Origin: Achromobacter sp. UMC46
GTDB taxonomy: Bacteria > Pseudomonadota > Gammaproteobacteria > Burkholderiales > Burkholderiaceae_B
Direction: 5' to 3'
Assembly: GCF_014170335.1 (NCBI RefSeq)
Contig: NZ_LZZS01000030.1
Location: 62,001 to 126,000, forward strand
Length of the DNA: 64,000 nucleotides
Each line of letters begins with the position of its first letter. The first letter of the stretch is position 1. Shown here piece after piece: positions 8,832 to 17,484 of the stretch. The position numbers and the translations under genes were made by a program. The notes beneath the pieces were generated by a model. It saw only the letters and a list, made by a program, of their open reading frames with translations. It did no database searches and was not told the origin of the DNA.

Positions 8832-9476
8832 TCAATGGCCCTGCGCCGGCCGTACCGTCGGATCGTTGGCGGCTTCCGGCGCGCGCATCTGGAACAGGTC
8901 GCTGGTGTGGGCATACCAGCCGGCACCGTGCATGCGGCCCAGAAGCCGCAGCGCGGGCGTATCCACATGGAACCGTTCCGCATCCAGCAACGCGTCGTCG
9001 CGCAGATATAGCGCCACTACCTGCGCCAGCACGATGACACGCTGCGGTGCAGCGTCGATTACCTTCCACACCCGGCATTCCAGCGCCGCGGGGCTGGACG
9101 CGATGCGCGGCGGGGAGACCACCAGCGATGGTTCGGTCGCCAGGCCGGCACGCGCCAGTTCGTCGACCTCGGCGACGTAGTCCAGGCTGGTGCGGTTCAT
9201 CTGCTCGGCCAGTTCGGCCGAGACCAGGTTGATGACGAATTCGCCGGTTTCCAGGATGTTGCGCGAGGTGTCCTTCAGTTGCCCGCCGCGCGGGCCGATC
9301 CCCAGCGCAACGATGGGCGGGTCGCTGCTGACCACGTTGAAAAACGAGAACGGCGCGGCGTTGCGCTGACCCTGCGCCGACTGGCTGACCACCCAGGCGA
9401 TCGGGCGCGGCACGACCACACTGGAGAGCAGCTTGAAGGCGTTGGCGGTACTGAGCTTGCTGAAATCGAAGTTCAT
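8832..9476 (-). CDS. Flavin reductase-like domain protein (FMN-binding split barrel)
   Basis: A 214-residue protein starting MNFDFSKLSTANAFKLL, with PRPIAWVVSQSAQGQRNAAP and FSFFNVVSSDPPIVALGIG, the hallmark of DIM6/NTAB-type flavin reductase-like proteins, then RNILETGEFVINLV. These use FMN in short-chain flavin reduction or as partners of oxygenases. Its place between a Bug receptor and a GST gene suggests it serves a flavin-dependent step of the pathway, but no partner monooxygenase is visible in the operon. Confidence 0.88.
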   Translation of the reverse strand: MNFDFSKLSTANAFKLLSSVVVPRPIAWVVSQSAQGQRNAAPFSFFNVVSSDPPIVALGIGPRGGQLKDTSRNILETGEFVINLVSAELAEQMNRTSLDYVAEVDELARAGLATEPSLVVSPPRIASSPAALECRVWKVIDAAPQRVIVLAQVVALYLRDDALLDAERFHVDTPALRLLGRMHGAGWYAHTSDLFQMRAPEAANDPTVRPAQGH

Positions 9477-9513
9477 GGATGTTGTGTCCGTGGCGATGAC
9501 CGGCGCCGCCCCG

Positions 9514-10479
9514 TCATTTCGCCAACAGCCCGAGCGTGCCCAGCAGGCGCCGCATGTCCGCCTGGTCCTTGACGACGTAGGCCTGCGCGTCCTGGGGGGA
9601 CAGCGCCATCAAGGCTATCGCCTGCTCCTGCATCACGCGGCGGTAGTCGGGATCTTCGTTCACGGCCCGGACGGTATCGCTCAGCGTCCGCACAATGGCG
9701 GCCGGTGTGCCGGCGGGCGCGGCCAGGCTGTACCAGGTAGCCGCGTCCGCGCCCTGCACGCCGGCTTCGGCCAATGTCGGCACGTCCGGCAACAAGGGCG
9801 AGCGCTTGTCCGAGGCATAGGCCAGCGCCAGCAACCGGCCCTGGCGGATGAACGGCAGGCTGGCCGACAGGTTCAGCATGGCCAGGTCGGTCTGGCCGCC
9901 CACCACGTCATTGATGGCGGGCGAAGCGCCGGCGTAGGGAATGTGGTTGAACTGCACGTGCGCGGCATGCTGGAACAGCTCCGCGCCCAGGTGCGTGGCG
10001 CCGCCCACGCCCGCAGAGCCGTAGCTCAGCTTGCCGGGTTCGGCATTGGCTCGGGCGATCAGCTCGGACACCGTGCGGATGCCGCGCGCCGGGTTGACCA
10101 CCAGCATGATCGGCTGCTCGGCCACCACCGAACAGAAGGCGAAGCCGTTGACGCCGTCGTACACGGTCTTCTGCATCAGCGGCGTCACCACGTGGCCGGC
10201 CGAGGTGCCGAGCAGCAGCGTGTAGCCATCGGGCTTGGCGCGCGCCACGAAGCCGGTGCCGATGGAAGCACCACCGCCGGGCTTGTTTTCCACCACCACC
10301 GGCTGGCCCAGGCGCTTTTCCAGCGCGCGCGCCAGACTGCGCGCCACCACGTCGGCCGGGCCGCCGGCGGCGTAGGGATTGACCAAAATCACCGGCCTGT
10401 CGGGGTAGGCCGCCGCCGAGGACAGGGACACGGCGGACGCGACAACCGCCGCCAACAAGGATCGGATCATCAAGCGCAT
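9514..10479 (-). CDS. Bug-type tripartite tricarboxylate receptor
   Basis: A 321-residue exported receptor: signal peptide MRLMIRSLLAAVVASAVSLS, then PVILVNPYAAGGPADVVARS, VVENKPGGGASIGTGFV, KLSYGSAGVGGATHLGAE and HIPYAGASPAINDVVGG. ATG 10479 follows GAGAGGAAC. It is the second of two consecutive receptor genes that share only the family pattern rather than near-identity, so this looks like two substrates or an old duplication. No TctAB permease is present. Confidence 0.92.
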   Translation of the reverse strand: MRLMIRSLLAAVVASAVSLSSAAAYPDRPVILVNPYAAGGPADVVARSLARALEKRLGQPVVVENKPGGGASIGTGFVARAKPDGYTLLLGTSAGHVVTPLMQKTVYDGVNGFAFCSVVAEQPIMLVVNPARGIRTVSELIARANAEPGKLSYGSAGVGGATHLGAELFQHAAHVQFNHIPYAGASPAINDVVGGQTDLAMLNLSASLPFIRQGRLLALAYASDKRSPLLPDVPTLAEAGVQGADAATWYSLAAPAGTPAAIVRTLSDTVRAVNEDPDYRRVMQEQAIALMALSPQDAQAYVVKDQADMRRLLGTLGLLAK

Positions 10480-10530
10480 GGGGTTCCTCTCGAAGGGCCG
10501 GCCCGGTTGGCCAGCCAGAGCGTTACGGCG

Positions 10531-11511
10531 TCAATCGGCCCGGGCGCCGGACTGTTCGATGATGCGCGCCCATTTCGCCATATCGACGCGGATGCGTTCC
10601 GCGAAGGCTTCGGGCGTGCTGTGAGTGGTCTGGATGCCATAGCTGGCCATGCGCTCCACCATTTGCGGCGAGGTCATCACCGCGTTGATGTCGGCGTTCA
10701 GGCGGTCGATGACGGGGCGCGGCGTGCCGGCCGGCGCCAGCACGCCCGACCACAGGCTGACCTCGTAGTCCTCGAAACCGGGCGCCTCCGACATGGACGG
10801 CACGTCGGGCAAGGCGGCCAGCCGCTGGCGGCTGGTCACGGCCAGCGCCCGCACCTTGCCCTGCTTGACCTGCTCGATGAAATTGGAGGAGGTGTCGATC
10901 ATCATCGAGATGCGGCCGGCCAGGAAGTCGTTGATGGCGCCCGACGTACCCTTGTACGGAATGTGCCGGATGTCGGCGTGGGCCGCCGTCTTGAACATCT
11001 CTCCGGCCAGGTGGCTGGTGGTGCCGTTGCCCGAGGAGCTAAAAGTCAGCTCGCCCGGCCGCTGACGCGCCAGGTCGGCCAACTCGGCTACCGAATTGAC
11101 CTTCAGGGCCGGGTTGACCACCAGCAGGTTCGAGGTCAGGTTGGTCAGAGACACCGGTGCGAAACTGCGCTGCGGGTCGTAGCGCAGTTTGGGATACAGC
11201 GACGGGTTGATCGTCAGCACCCCCATGGTCGAGTACAGCAGCGTGTAGCCGTCGGGCGCGGCGGTAGCCACCGCTTCGGCGCCGATCGATCCCCCCGCCC
11301 CGCCGCGGTTCTCCACCACGACGGTCTGGCCGAGTTTCTCACCCAGGCCCTGTGCCAGCGAGCGCGCCATCAGGTCGGTGGCTCCGCCCGCCGGGAACGG
11401 CACGATCAGTTTGACCGGTCTGTCGGGATACGCCCCGGCCGCCGCGGCGGTAGCGATCAGGCCCGCACCGAGCCAGACGCCGAATGCGGTCAGCGCACTT
11501 GCCATTCTCAT
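10531..11511 (-). CDS. Bug-type tripartite tricarboxylate receptor
   Basis: A 326-residue periplasmic receptor, first gene of the (-) catabolic operon. It begins MRMASALTAFGVWLGAGLIA (signal peptide), followed by YPDRPVKLIVPFPAGGATDL, VVENRGGAGGSIGAE, ELTFSSSGNGTTSHLAGEM and HIPYKGTSGAINDFLAG. GTGGAGACAGC precedes ATG 11511. The 182 bp upstream, up to the lipoprotein gene end, should hold the operon promoter, but I see no convincing -35/-10 pair there. Confidence 0.92.
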   Translation of the reverse strand: MRMASALTAFGVWLGAGLIATAAAAGAYPDRPVKLIVPFPAGGATDLMARSLAQGLGEKLGQTVVVENRGGAGGSIGAEAVATAAPDGYTLLYSTMGVLTINPSLYPKLRYDPQRSFAPVSLTNLTSNLLVVNPALKVNSVAELADLARQRPGELTFSSSGNGTTSHLAGEMFKTAAHADIRHIPYKGTSGAINDFLAGRISMMIDTSSNFIEQVKQGKVRALAVTSRQRLAALPDVPSMSEAPGFEDYEVSLWSGVLAPAGTPRPVIDRLNADINAVMTSPQMVERMASYGIQTTHSTPEAFAERIRVDMAKWARIIEQSGARAD

Positions 11512-11693
11512 GCTGTCTCCACCCTGGTGGTTCTAGTGTTTGCAGCATGGTAGGCGCGAGGCGGCGGCGACGCTATGCGCGGAATCGCATATCTGCTTTG
11601 CGCAGCGGCAGTGGGCCGCCCTTGGTCCGGCTGCCCCGGCAGCGGCGGGGTCGCGACTGCGGTTTCCTGGCGGTTGCTTGCGCGCTCCCCCCT

Positions 11694-12461
11694 CTACCGG
11701 GGCGGCAGGTTCCCCGCCGGGTCGACGGCCTGGCCGTCATAGCGCAATTCGAAATACAGCCCGACCTGCTTGCTGTCGCTGTTGCCCATTTCGGCGATCT
11801 TCTGCCCCTGCTTCACGCTCTGGCCTTCCTTGACCAGCAGCTTGCTGTTGTGGGCGTAGATGCTGAGGAAACTGGCGTTGTGCTTGATGATGACAAGGTG
11901 GCCGTAGCCCCGCAGGCCGCTGCCCGAATAGGCGACGGTGCCGCCCGACGCGGCCACCACCGGCGTGCCCGACGAATTCGAGATGACGATGCCGTTGGAG
12001 CCGCCGCCGTCATAGCCGCGCGTGACCTTGCCCTGGGCCGGCCACACCAGCGAGATCGCGCCCGGCGGCGCGGTGCGCCGCTTGGCCGACGACGTGGAGG
12101 TCCGCGGCGACGAGGCGGCGGGCCGGGACTGCGCCTTGCCGGAGGCGGAGGTGCTGGCCTGTCCGCCCGGCGCCTGCACCCGCAGCATCTGCCCGACCTC
12201 GATCGCATTCGAATTCGACAAGCTGTTCCAGCGCACCAGGTTGCTGACGCTGGTGCCCTGCTTGCGCGCGATCTGCGTCAGCGTGTCGCCCGACTGGACG
12301 CGGTAGTAGCCGGGCTGGACCTTGGTGGTGCCGCAAGCGGTCAGCAGAAGCAGCAACGCCACGATGCCGGCACACATCCAGAGCCGCCCCAGCGGACGGG
12401 GCCGCCTGGCAAACCGGGGCGGGCCGGCAGGCGCCGCGGCACAGAGGGCGGAGGCGGGCAC
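11694..12461 (-). CDS. LysM/LytM (M23-like) lipoprotein, NlpD-type
   Basis: The chain has a lipobox-type segment (IVALLLLLTACG), a LysM domain (YYRVQSGDTLTQIARKQGTS, then NAIEVGQMLRV), a Ser/Thr/Pro-rich linker, and a LytM domain ending LYFELRYDGQAVDP. Active LytM enzymes have His-x-His in that last motif; here it reads LYFELR, and the earlier His/Asp ligand pair is also not evident. It therefore resembles the inactive NlpD/EnvC group that activates amidases during cell division. The start is uncertain: the frame stays open to ATG 12626, GTG 12461 leaves an Arg-rich stretch before the hydrophobic core, and ATG 12377 would begin right at the core. Confidence 0.75.
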   Translation of the reverse strand: MPASALCAAAPAGPPRFARRPRPLGRLWMCAGIVALLLLLTACGTTKVQPGYYRVQSGDTLTQIARKQGTSVSNLVRWNSLSNSNAIEVGQMLRVQAPGGQASTSASGKAQSRPAASSPRTSTSSAKRRTAPPGAISLVWPAQGKVTRGYDGGGSNGIVISNSSGTPVVAASGGTVAYSGSGLRGYGHLVIIKHNASFLSIYAHNSKLLVKEGQSVKQGQKIAEMGNSDSKQVGLYFELRYDGQAVDPAGNLPPR

Positions 12462-12662
12462 GGGCAGGGTCGGGGCGGACAAGGAAAGCACTGAAACCTG
12501 GGGCACTGAGAGGGCGGTGGAAACGGAAGTGCATTCAAGGGTACCAAGATTTTCGCGTGCCAGTGTGGCGCGGGTGCTTCGCAACGGCCGCCGGGCCGTG
12601 TATAACCCGCTCATCACGGCGGACATGCTTCGCCACGACTCAATGTGTTTGCAAGGACCGAC

Positions 12663-13961
12663 ATGGGCATAACCGACACGGTTAGAAAGAATCCGCTTTG
12701 CCTGCTGTGGACCATCCCCTATCTGCTGTGCGGCGTGTTCTCCCACCTGCTCAACGACCCGGTCAGCCACGCGCTCTTCGTCTGGCTGCCGCCGGGGGTG
12801 GCCGTGGGCGCCTACCTGCTGTCGCCGCGCCGCGACTGGCTGTTGCTGGCCGTGGGGTTTTTCTGCGCCCAACTGCTGCTGACCCTGGTCGCGCGCGGGC
12901 AACCCGCCACCGCCATCGCCTTCGCGGTGACGGGCAGCCTGTCTTCGCTGCTGGCGGCCTGGACCGTGCAGCGCCTGTCGCCGCGCGCCGAGGGTCCGGG
13001 CTTCGTGGCCGCCCTGCTGGCCGGCGCGGTGGCGGGGGCCGCCAGCAGCGCGCTGATGGGCGGCGGCTGGTTATGGCTGACGCAGGAAGCCCACGCGCTG
13101 GTCCGCCTGCGCACCTGGGTCACCGCGTACCTGGCGGGCGTGCTGATCCTGGCGCCGGCGCTGACGGGCTGGGCGCAATTCCGGCCGCGGCGCTCCGGCG
13201 GCCCGCGCATGCGGGACCTGCTGATCGGTGCGGCGGCCTACGCGCTGATGATCGTATCGACCTTCATGACGTTCGACGGCGACATGATCCAGAACCTGCC
13301 CTACGTTGTCTCCTTCGAGCTGACCTATCTGCCGCTGGTGTTCGCCGTGCTGATCGCGCTGGTCTGGGGCACGCCGGGCGGCACGCTGGCGATGGTCACG
13401 CTGATGCTGATGGCGCTGTATCAAAGCGCCCAGGGCGAAGGCCCGTTCGTCGAATCCAACGACCCCTGGCACGCGCTGCTGGCCACCCAGGTCTACCTGG
13501 TGGTCACCGCCCTGCTGCTGCTGCTGGTCAACACCCTGCGCGGCGCGCGCGCCCAGGCGCTTGAAAGCGCCGAGCAATGGCGCGGCCGCTTCGACCTGGC
13601 GCTGGCGGGCAGCCACCAGCTGATGTACCGCTTCAACCCCCATGACGGCAAGCTGGAACTGGCGGGCGACCTGCAGGACGCCTTCGGCCTGCCCGCCACC
13701 GCCATCACCGACCTGGCGACGCTGACCGCCCATGCGCACCCGGAAGACCGGTCGCGCCTGGCGATGCACTGGGCGGCGCGCCGCGCCGGCGCCCAGGACC
13801 GCACGCCCCTGCTGTTCCGCGTGGCTCATTCGGCCGGCGGCTGGCGGCTGGTCAGCGACCGGGGGTCGCCGCTGCCCGACTTCGATGGCAGCGTGGCGGT
13901 CGTGGCCGGCATGTGGCGGCTGGGCGAGATCGAGCGCGAGCCGGCCGATGGTGTCCAGTAG
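12663..13961 (+). CDS. MASE1-domain membrane sensor with PAS-like domain, no output domain
   Basis: A 432-residue protein. Residues 1 to about 290 are a multi-helix membrane region matching the MASE1 pattern (LLNDPVSHALFVWLPPGVAV, LRTWVTAYLAGVLILAPALT, LTYLPLVFAVLIALVWGTPG). Residues from about 300 to 425 look like a PAS domain (RFDLALAGSHQLMYRFNPHD, then TAHAHPEDRSRLAMHW). MASE1 sensors normally end in GGDEF, EAL or histidine-kinase modules; this one stops after the PAS region. Its last 14 bp overlap the start of the next gene, so the two are translationally coupled. Confidence 0.8.
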   Translation: MGITDTVRKNPLCLLWTIPYLLCGVFSHLLNDPVSHALFVWLPPGVAVGAYLLSPRRDWLLLAVGFFCAQLLLTLVARGQPATAIAFAVTGSLSSLLAAWTVQRLSPRAEGPGFVAALLAGAVAGAASSALMGGGWLWLTQEAHALVRLRTWVTAYLAGVLILAPALTGWAQFRPRRSGGPRMRDLLIGAAAYALMIVSTFMTFDGDMIQNLPYVVSFELTYLPLVFAVLIALVWGTPGGTLAMVTLMLMALYQSAQGEGPFVESNDPWHALLATQVYLVVTALLLLLVNTLRGARAQALESAEQWRGRFDLALAGSHQLMYRFNPHDGKLELAGDLQDAFGLPATAITDLATLTAHAHPEDRSRLAMHWAARRAGAQDRTPLLFRVAHSAGGWRLVSDRGSPLPDFDGSVAVVAGMWRLGEIEREPADGVQ

Positions 13962-15498
13962 TCCCGACGCGCCGTCCGGCACGGGCGCGCTCCTGATCCA
14001 CGGATTGGGCGGTACCGAGTACGACCTGGGGTCGATGCACAAGGTCCTGAAGCGCGCCGGCGTCCAGACGTACAGCCTGACGTTGCCCGGCCACGGCGGT
14101 TCGCCCGAAGACCTGCTGTCCGTACGCATGGAAGACTGGCTGGACGCCGTCACCCTGAAGTACCGCGAAGTCGCTGCGCGCCACGACACCGTGCACGTCA
14201 TGGGCATGTGCCTGGGCGCGCTGCTGGCGGTCGAACTGTGCAAGCGGGTCGGGCACCGCCAGGGCAAGCTGGTGTCGCTGGCCGCCCCCGTCTTCATCGA
14301 CGGCTGGAGCACGCCCTGGTACCGCGGCCTGCGCCAACTGGTCTACCGCATCCCCGGCCTGGCCGCGCGCATGCGCGTGGAAGAGGAAGAGCCCTTCGGC
14401 ATCAAGAACGAACTGGTGCGGTCCATTGTCAAGGCCAAGTTCGAACGGGGCGAGAACTTCCACTACCGCTGGGTGCCGCTGGCCTGCGTGCGCGAAGTCG
14501 ACCGGCTGCGCGACGCCGTTGTGCGCGGACTGGACGGCATCGCCTGCCCCACGCTGATCATGCACGCGCACGAGGACGAGCTCACGTCGGTGCGCTCGGC
14601 CCGCCTGCTGCATGACGCGATTTCGGGCAGCCGGCTGGTGCTGCTGGACAACAGCTATCACATGATCTGCGTGGACAATGACCGCGACCTCGTGGCGGCC
14701 ACCGTGCTGCAGTTCATGGACCGCGACCCCACTGCCGCGCAATCGCCGCGCGCGGCCGGACGCGCGGCCCCCATGGGCGCCGCGGATGTCGAACGCATCC
14801 TGGACGCGTACCGGGGTTCCCTTCTGACCGGGGAATTCGAAACCCTGTTCCCGCTGTTCGCCGAAGACGTGGTCTGGACCGAGGAAGGCGACAACCCCAT
14901 CAGCGGCGTCTACGAAGGCCGGAGCGCGCTGATCACCCTGTTCTCGCGGCTGATGGACTATTCGCGCAACACCTTCGCGGTCAGCGATGTCGGCCACCCC
15001 GCGTTGGCCGGACGCTCCATCGTGCTGCCGCTGCGTTTCCAGGTCCAGGACGGCGCCAACCTGTATCACGGCGCGTCCACGCACACGCTGCGCCTGCGCA
15101 ACAACGCCATCAGCAAGGTCACCGCCCGCGCCGACGACCCCGGGCACGAAGACGCCCTGTGGCGCAGATTGGCTGCCGCCGGCGGCCACGAACCCGAAGG
15201 CGACGCCATGGACGACGCCACGCTGGCCCTCGGCACGCAGGCCCTGCCCGATGCGTTCGAGGCGGCCGTCATCGAATTGCGCTCGCTGTCCGCGCCGCCC
15301 TCGGCCGCCGTGGCGATCCGGCTTGCCGCCTACGAGCAGCAAGCGCGCCACGGCGACGCCCCGCCGGCGGCGCCGCCTGATGCGGATGCCCGCGGCCAGG
15401 TCCGCCACGCCGCCTGGAGTCTGTTGGCCGGGCTGCCGGCCGACCAGGCGCAACGCCGCTACATCGCCCTGGTGCGGCGTCTGGACGCAGGGGATTGA
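13948..15498 (+). CDS. Alpha/beta hydrolase - NTF2/SnoaL-like - acyl-CoA-binding-like fusion
   Basis: A 516-residue three-part protein. Residues 1-260 are an alpha/beta hydrolase (LLIHGLGGTEYDLG; nucleophile elbow G86-M-C88-L-G90 with Cys instead of Ser; Asp210 in HAHEDELTS; His238 in DNSYHMICVD). Residues 280-400 resemble an NTF2/SnoaL fold (ILDAYRGSLLTGEFETLFPL, FAEDVVWTEEG). Residues 434-513 resemble acyl-CoA-binding protein (LAAYEQQARHGD, GQVRHAAWSLLAGLP, RRYIALVRRL), although the classical CoA-contact Lys positions are not conserved. ATG 13948 lies inside the MASE1 gene. An acyl thioester or lipid substrate is plausible but inferred. Confidence 0.75.
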   Translation: MVSSSPDAPSGTGALLIHGLGGTEYDLGSMHKVLKRAGVQTYSLTLPGHGGSPEDLLSVRMEDWLDAVTLKYREVAARHDTVHVMGMCLGALLAVELCKRVGHRQGKLVSLAAPVFIDGWSTPWYRGLRQLVYRIPGLAARMRVEEEEPFGIKNELVRSIVKAKFERGENFHYRWVPLACVREVDRLRDAVVRGLDGIACPTLIMHAHEDELTSVRSARLLHDAISGSRLVLLDNSYHMICVDNDRDLVAATVLQFMDRDPTAAQSPRAAGRAAPMGAADVERILDAYRGSLLTGEFETLFPLFAEDVVWTEEGDNPISGVYEGRSALITLFSRLMDYSRNTFAVSDVGHPALAGRSIVLPLRFQVQDGANLYHGASTHTLRLRNNAISKVTARADDPGHEDALWRRLAAAGGHEPEGDAMDDATLALGTQALPDAFEAAVIELRSLSAPPSAAVAIRLAAYEQQARHGDAPPAAPPDADARGQVRHAAWSLLAGLPADQAQRRYIALVRRLDAGD

Positions 15499-15524
15499 CC
15501 GCGGAGCATGACTAAAATGGCGCG

Positions 15525-15965
15525 ATGCCTGACCTGACCCGCCTCCACCGCCTGGGACGCGCCGCGCGCGCCCGGGGCGTGCTGTGGCTGGCGCTTCTGG
15601 CCTTGACCCTGCGCGCCCTGGTGCCTGCGGGCTACATGCCCGATGTCCGCGCGCTGCATGACGGCCGGCTGGAAGTCACGTTCTGCTCGGCGGCGGGCGA
15701 CCTGTCCACGCTCAGCGTGGCGTTGGGAGGCGCAAGGGGCGGTGGCGACGGCGGCGACCCCGCCGGCCACGACGGCGCCAAGACCGGCGCGCAATGCCCC
15801 TTCGGGCTGCTGGCGCATGTCGCGCCCGCGCCTACCCCCTCGCTTGCGCCCATCCTGCTGCCGGCGGGCCGGTACGTTCCGCCCCCGCCCGCTTACCGGG
15901 CCCTGCCCGCGCTGGCCGCCCATGGCCCGCCCCTCGGTTCCCGCGCCCCGCCCGCCTTGGCCTGA
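15525..15965 (+). CDS. DUF2946-like small membrane/secreted protein
   Basis: This 146-residue protein has one N-terminal hydrophobic segment (VLWLALLALTLRALVPAGYM) followed by a Cys-containing stretch (EVTFCSAAGD), a Gly-rich low-complexity part, and CPFGLLAH before a Pro-rich tail. The LRALVPAGYMPD plus CPF pattern matches DUF2946 proteins, which often lie beside copper-related genes. Here it directly precedes SCO and PCu(A)C copper chaperone genes, so a metal-linked envelope role is likely; no biochemical function is established from the sequence. Confidence 0.7.
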   Translation: MPDLTRLHRLGRAARARGVLWLALLALTLRALVPAGYMPDVRALHDGRLEVTFCSAAGDLSTLSVALGGARGGGDGGDPAGHDGAKTGAQCPFGLLAHVAPAPTPSLAPILLPAGRYVPPPPAYRALPALAAHGPPLGSRAPPALA

Positions 15966-16026
15966 CTCCGCCTGACCGCGCGGCCCCGCCGCGCGCCTTG
16001 CCGATCCGTCGACCCAAGAGGTTTCC

Positions 16027-16665
16027 ATGCATTCCCCCTTCATGCACTCCCCCGCCCTGCGCGCGCGCGCCGGCGCGGCGCTTGACGCTGCGCCTGATCC
16101 CCGCCGCCGCCTGCTGCTGTCTTCCCTTGCGCTGCTGGCCCTGACCGGCTGCGGGCCCGATGCCCCCAAGCTGCACGGCATGGACCTGTCCGGCATGCCG
16201 ACAGGCGATTTCCAGTTGCAGGACACCAGCGGCCAGACGCGCCGCCTGGCCGACTACCGCGGCCATCCCGTCATGCTGTTCTTCGGTTTCACGCAATGCC
16301 CGGACATCTGCCCCACGGCATTGACCCGCGCCATCGAGATCAAGGGCCTGCTGGGCGCCGACGCGGACAAGCTGCGGGTGCTGTTCATCACCGTCGACCC
16401 CGAGCGCGACACCCCCGAGATCCTGCGCGCCTACACCCAGGCCTTCGATCCGGCTTTCGTCGGCCTGCGCGGCGATGCCGAGCAGACCCGCGCCGCCGCG
16501 CAGTCGTTCAAAGTGTTCTATCAAAAGGTCGCCACCGGTTCGTCCTACACCATGGACCACACGGCGCTGACCTACGTCATCGACGTCCAGGGCAAGCTGC
16601 GGCTGGCCTTGCGCCACCCGCAGACCGCCGAGCAATGCGTGGAAGACCTGCGCACGGTGCTGTGA
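16027..16665 (+). CDS. SCO1/SenC-family copper chaperone
   Basis: A 212-residue thioredoxin-fold protein anchored by a hydrophobic N-terminus or lipobox (LLLSSLALLALTGCG, Cys42). The copper motif C91-P-D-I-C95 sits in FFGFTQCPDICPTAL, and the conserved distal His is in YTMDHTALTY. SCO proteins deliver copper to haem-copper oxidases, or act as thiol reductases on the way. It forms an operon with the PCu(A)C gene 35 bp downstream. The nearby cyo oxidase lacks the CuA site, so the client oxidase is probably elsewhere in the genome. The first 25 residues are poorly defined; ATG 16045 is also possible. Confidence 0.9.
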   Translation: MHSPFMHSPALRARAGAALDAAPDPRRRLLLSSLALLALTGCGPDAPKLHGMDLSGMPTGDFQLQDTSGQTRRLADYRGHPVMLFFGFTQCPDICPTALTRAIEIKGLLGADADKLRVLFITVDPERDTPEILRAYTQAFDPAFVGLRGDAEQTRAAAQSFKVFYQKVATGSSYTMDHTALTYVIDVQGKLRLALRHPQTAEQCVEDLRTVL

Positions 16666-16700
16666 CCCCGACGCCGTCAACCCGATCAAGAGAAGCCACC

Positions 16701-17198
16701 ATGATGAACATCGTTTCGCTCAAGTCCCTGGCCGCCGCCCTTTCCCTGTGCGCGCTGGCCGCCGCCGCCCCCGCCGCCCTGGCGCAGGACGCCGCCCTGA
16801 AGGTGGACGACGCCTGGGTGCGCGCCACCGTGCCCAGCCAGCACGCCACCGGCGCCTTCATGCGCCTGACCTCGAACGTGCCCGGTCGCCTGGTGGCCGT
16901 GGAGTCCGACGCCGCCAAGCATGTGGAAGTCCACGAAATGGCCATGCAGGACAACGTCATGAAGATGCGCCAGGTTCCCGGCATCGACCTGCCCGCCGGC
17001 CAGCCGGTAGAACTGAAGCCCGGCGGCTACCACGTCATGCTGATCGACCTGGCGAGGCAGATCAACCCGGGCGACCGCATCGCGCTGACGCTGGTGGTGG
17101 AAGACGCCAGCCAGCAGCAGCGCCGCGTGCCGGTGCAAGCCGAGGCCCGCGCCTTGAACGCGAAGGCGGGTGCCGCGCCGGCGCCGCATGGCCACTGA
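16701..17198 (+). CDS. Periplasmic copper chaperone PCu(A)C
   Basis: This 165-residue exported protein has a signal peptide (ending PAALAQD) and the PCu(A)C copper motif: VEVHEMAMQDNVMKMRQVPG, then LKPGGYHVMLIDL, giving the His/Met ligand set H(M)x10M...HxM. AGAGAAG precedes the tandem ATGs at 16701 and 16704. PCu(A)C passes Cu(I) to SCO or directly to cytochrome oxidase. A strong hairpin terminator follows at 17331. Confidence 0.9.
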   Translation: MMNIVSLKSLAAALSLCALAAAAPAALAQDAALKVDDAWVRATVPSQHATGAFMRLTSNVPGRLVAVESDAAKHVEVHEMAMQDNVMKMRQVPGIDLPAGQPVELKPGGYHVMLIDLARQINPGDRIALTLVVEDASQQQRRVPVQAEARALNAKAGAAPAPHGH

Positions 17199-17330
17199 CG
17201 CCTCTATATAGATGAGGCGCTGGCGGCGGGCAGGCGAAGGGGACACGTCCCCATGAAAGCCGAATGACACCTGTGCTTCAGGCTTGAAATACCTTTCGCG
17301 TCCCGCCGCCGATTTCCCTGCAACGCCGCA

Positions 17331-17374
17331 GCGCGCGTCCGGTCGAATTGAAAAGACCGGACGCGCGCCGTTTT
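17331..17374 (+). terminator. Rho-independent terminator after the copper chaperone operon
   Basis: GCGCGCGTCCGGTC (17331-17344) pairs perfectly with GACCGGACGCGCGC (17355-17368) around a 10-base A-rich loop, and is followed by CCGTTTTC. The 14-bp stem is strong and the T-run short. It lies between the PCu(A)C gene and the DUF4148 gene. Confidence 0.7.
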
Positions 17375-17484
17375 CACGCACCCGGCCAGGCATTCCCGCA
17401 TCCAGGAAATCGTCCGACGGCAGCATCGCGGACGACGGCGCGGTCGGACCGGCCGCAGGCTTTGTTTGCCAGGAGCGTTTCATC

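Noticed and set aside
17199..17219. Small hairpin CGCCTC...GAGGCG after the PCu(A)C gene as terminator
   Set aside because: Only a 6-bp stem without a T-run; the much stronger hairpin at 17331 is the better candidate.
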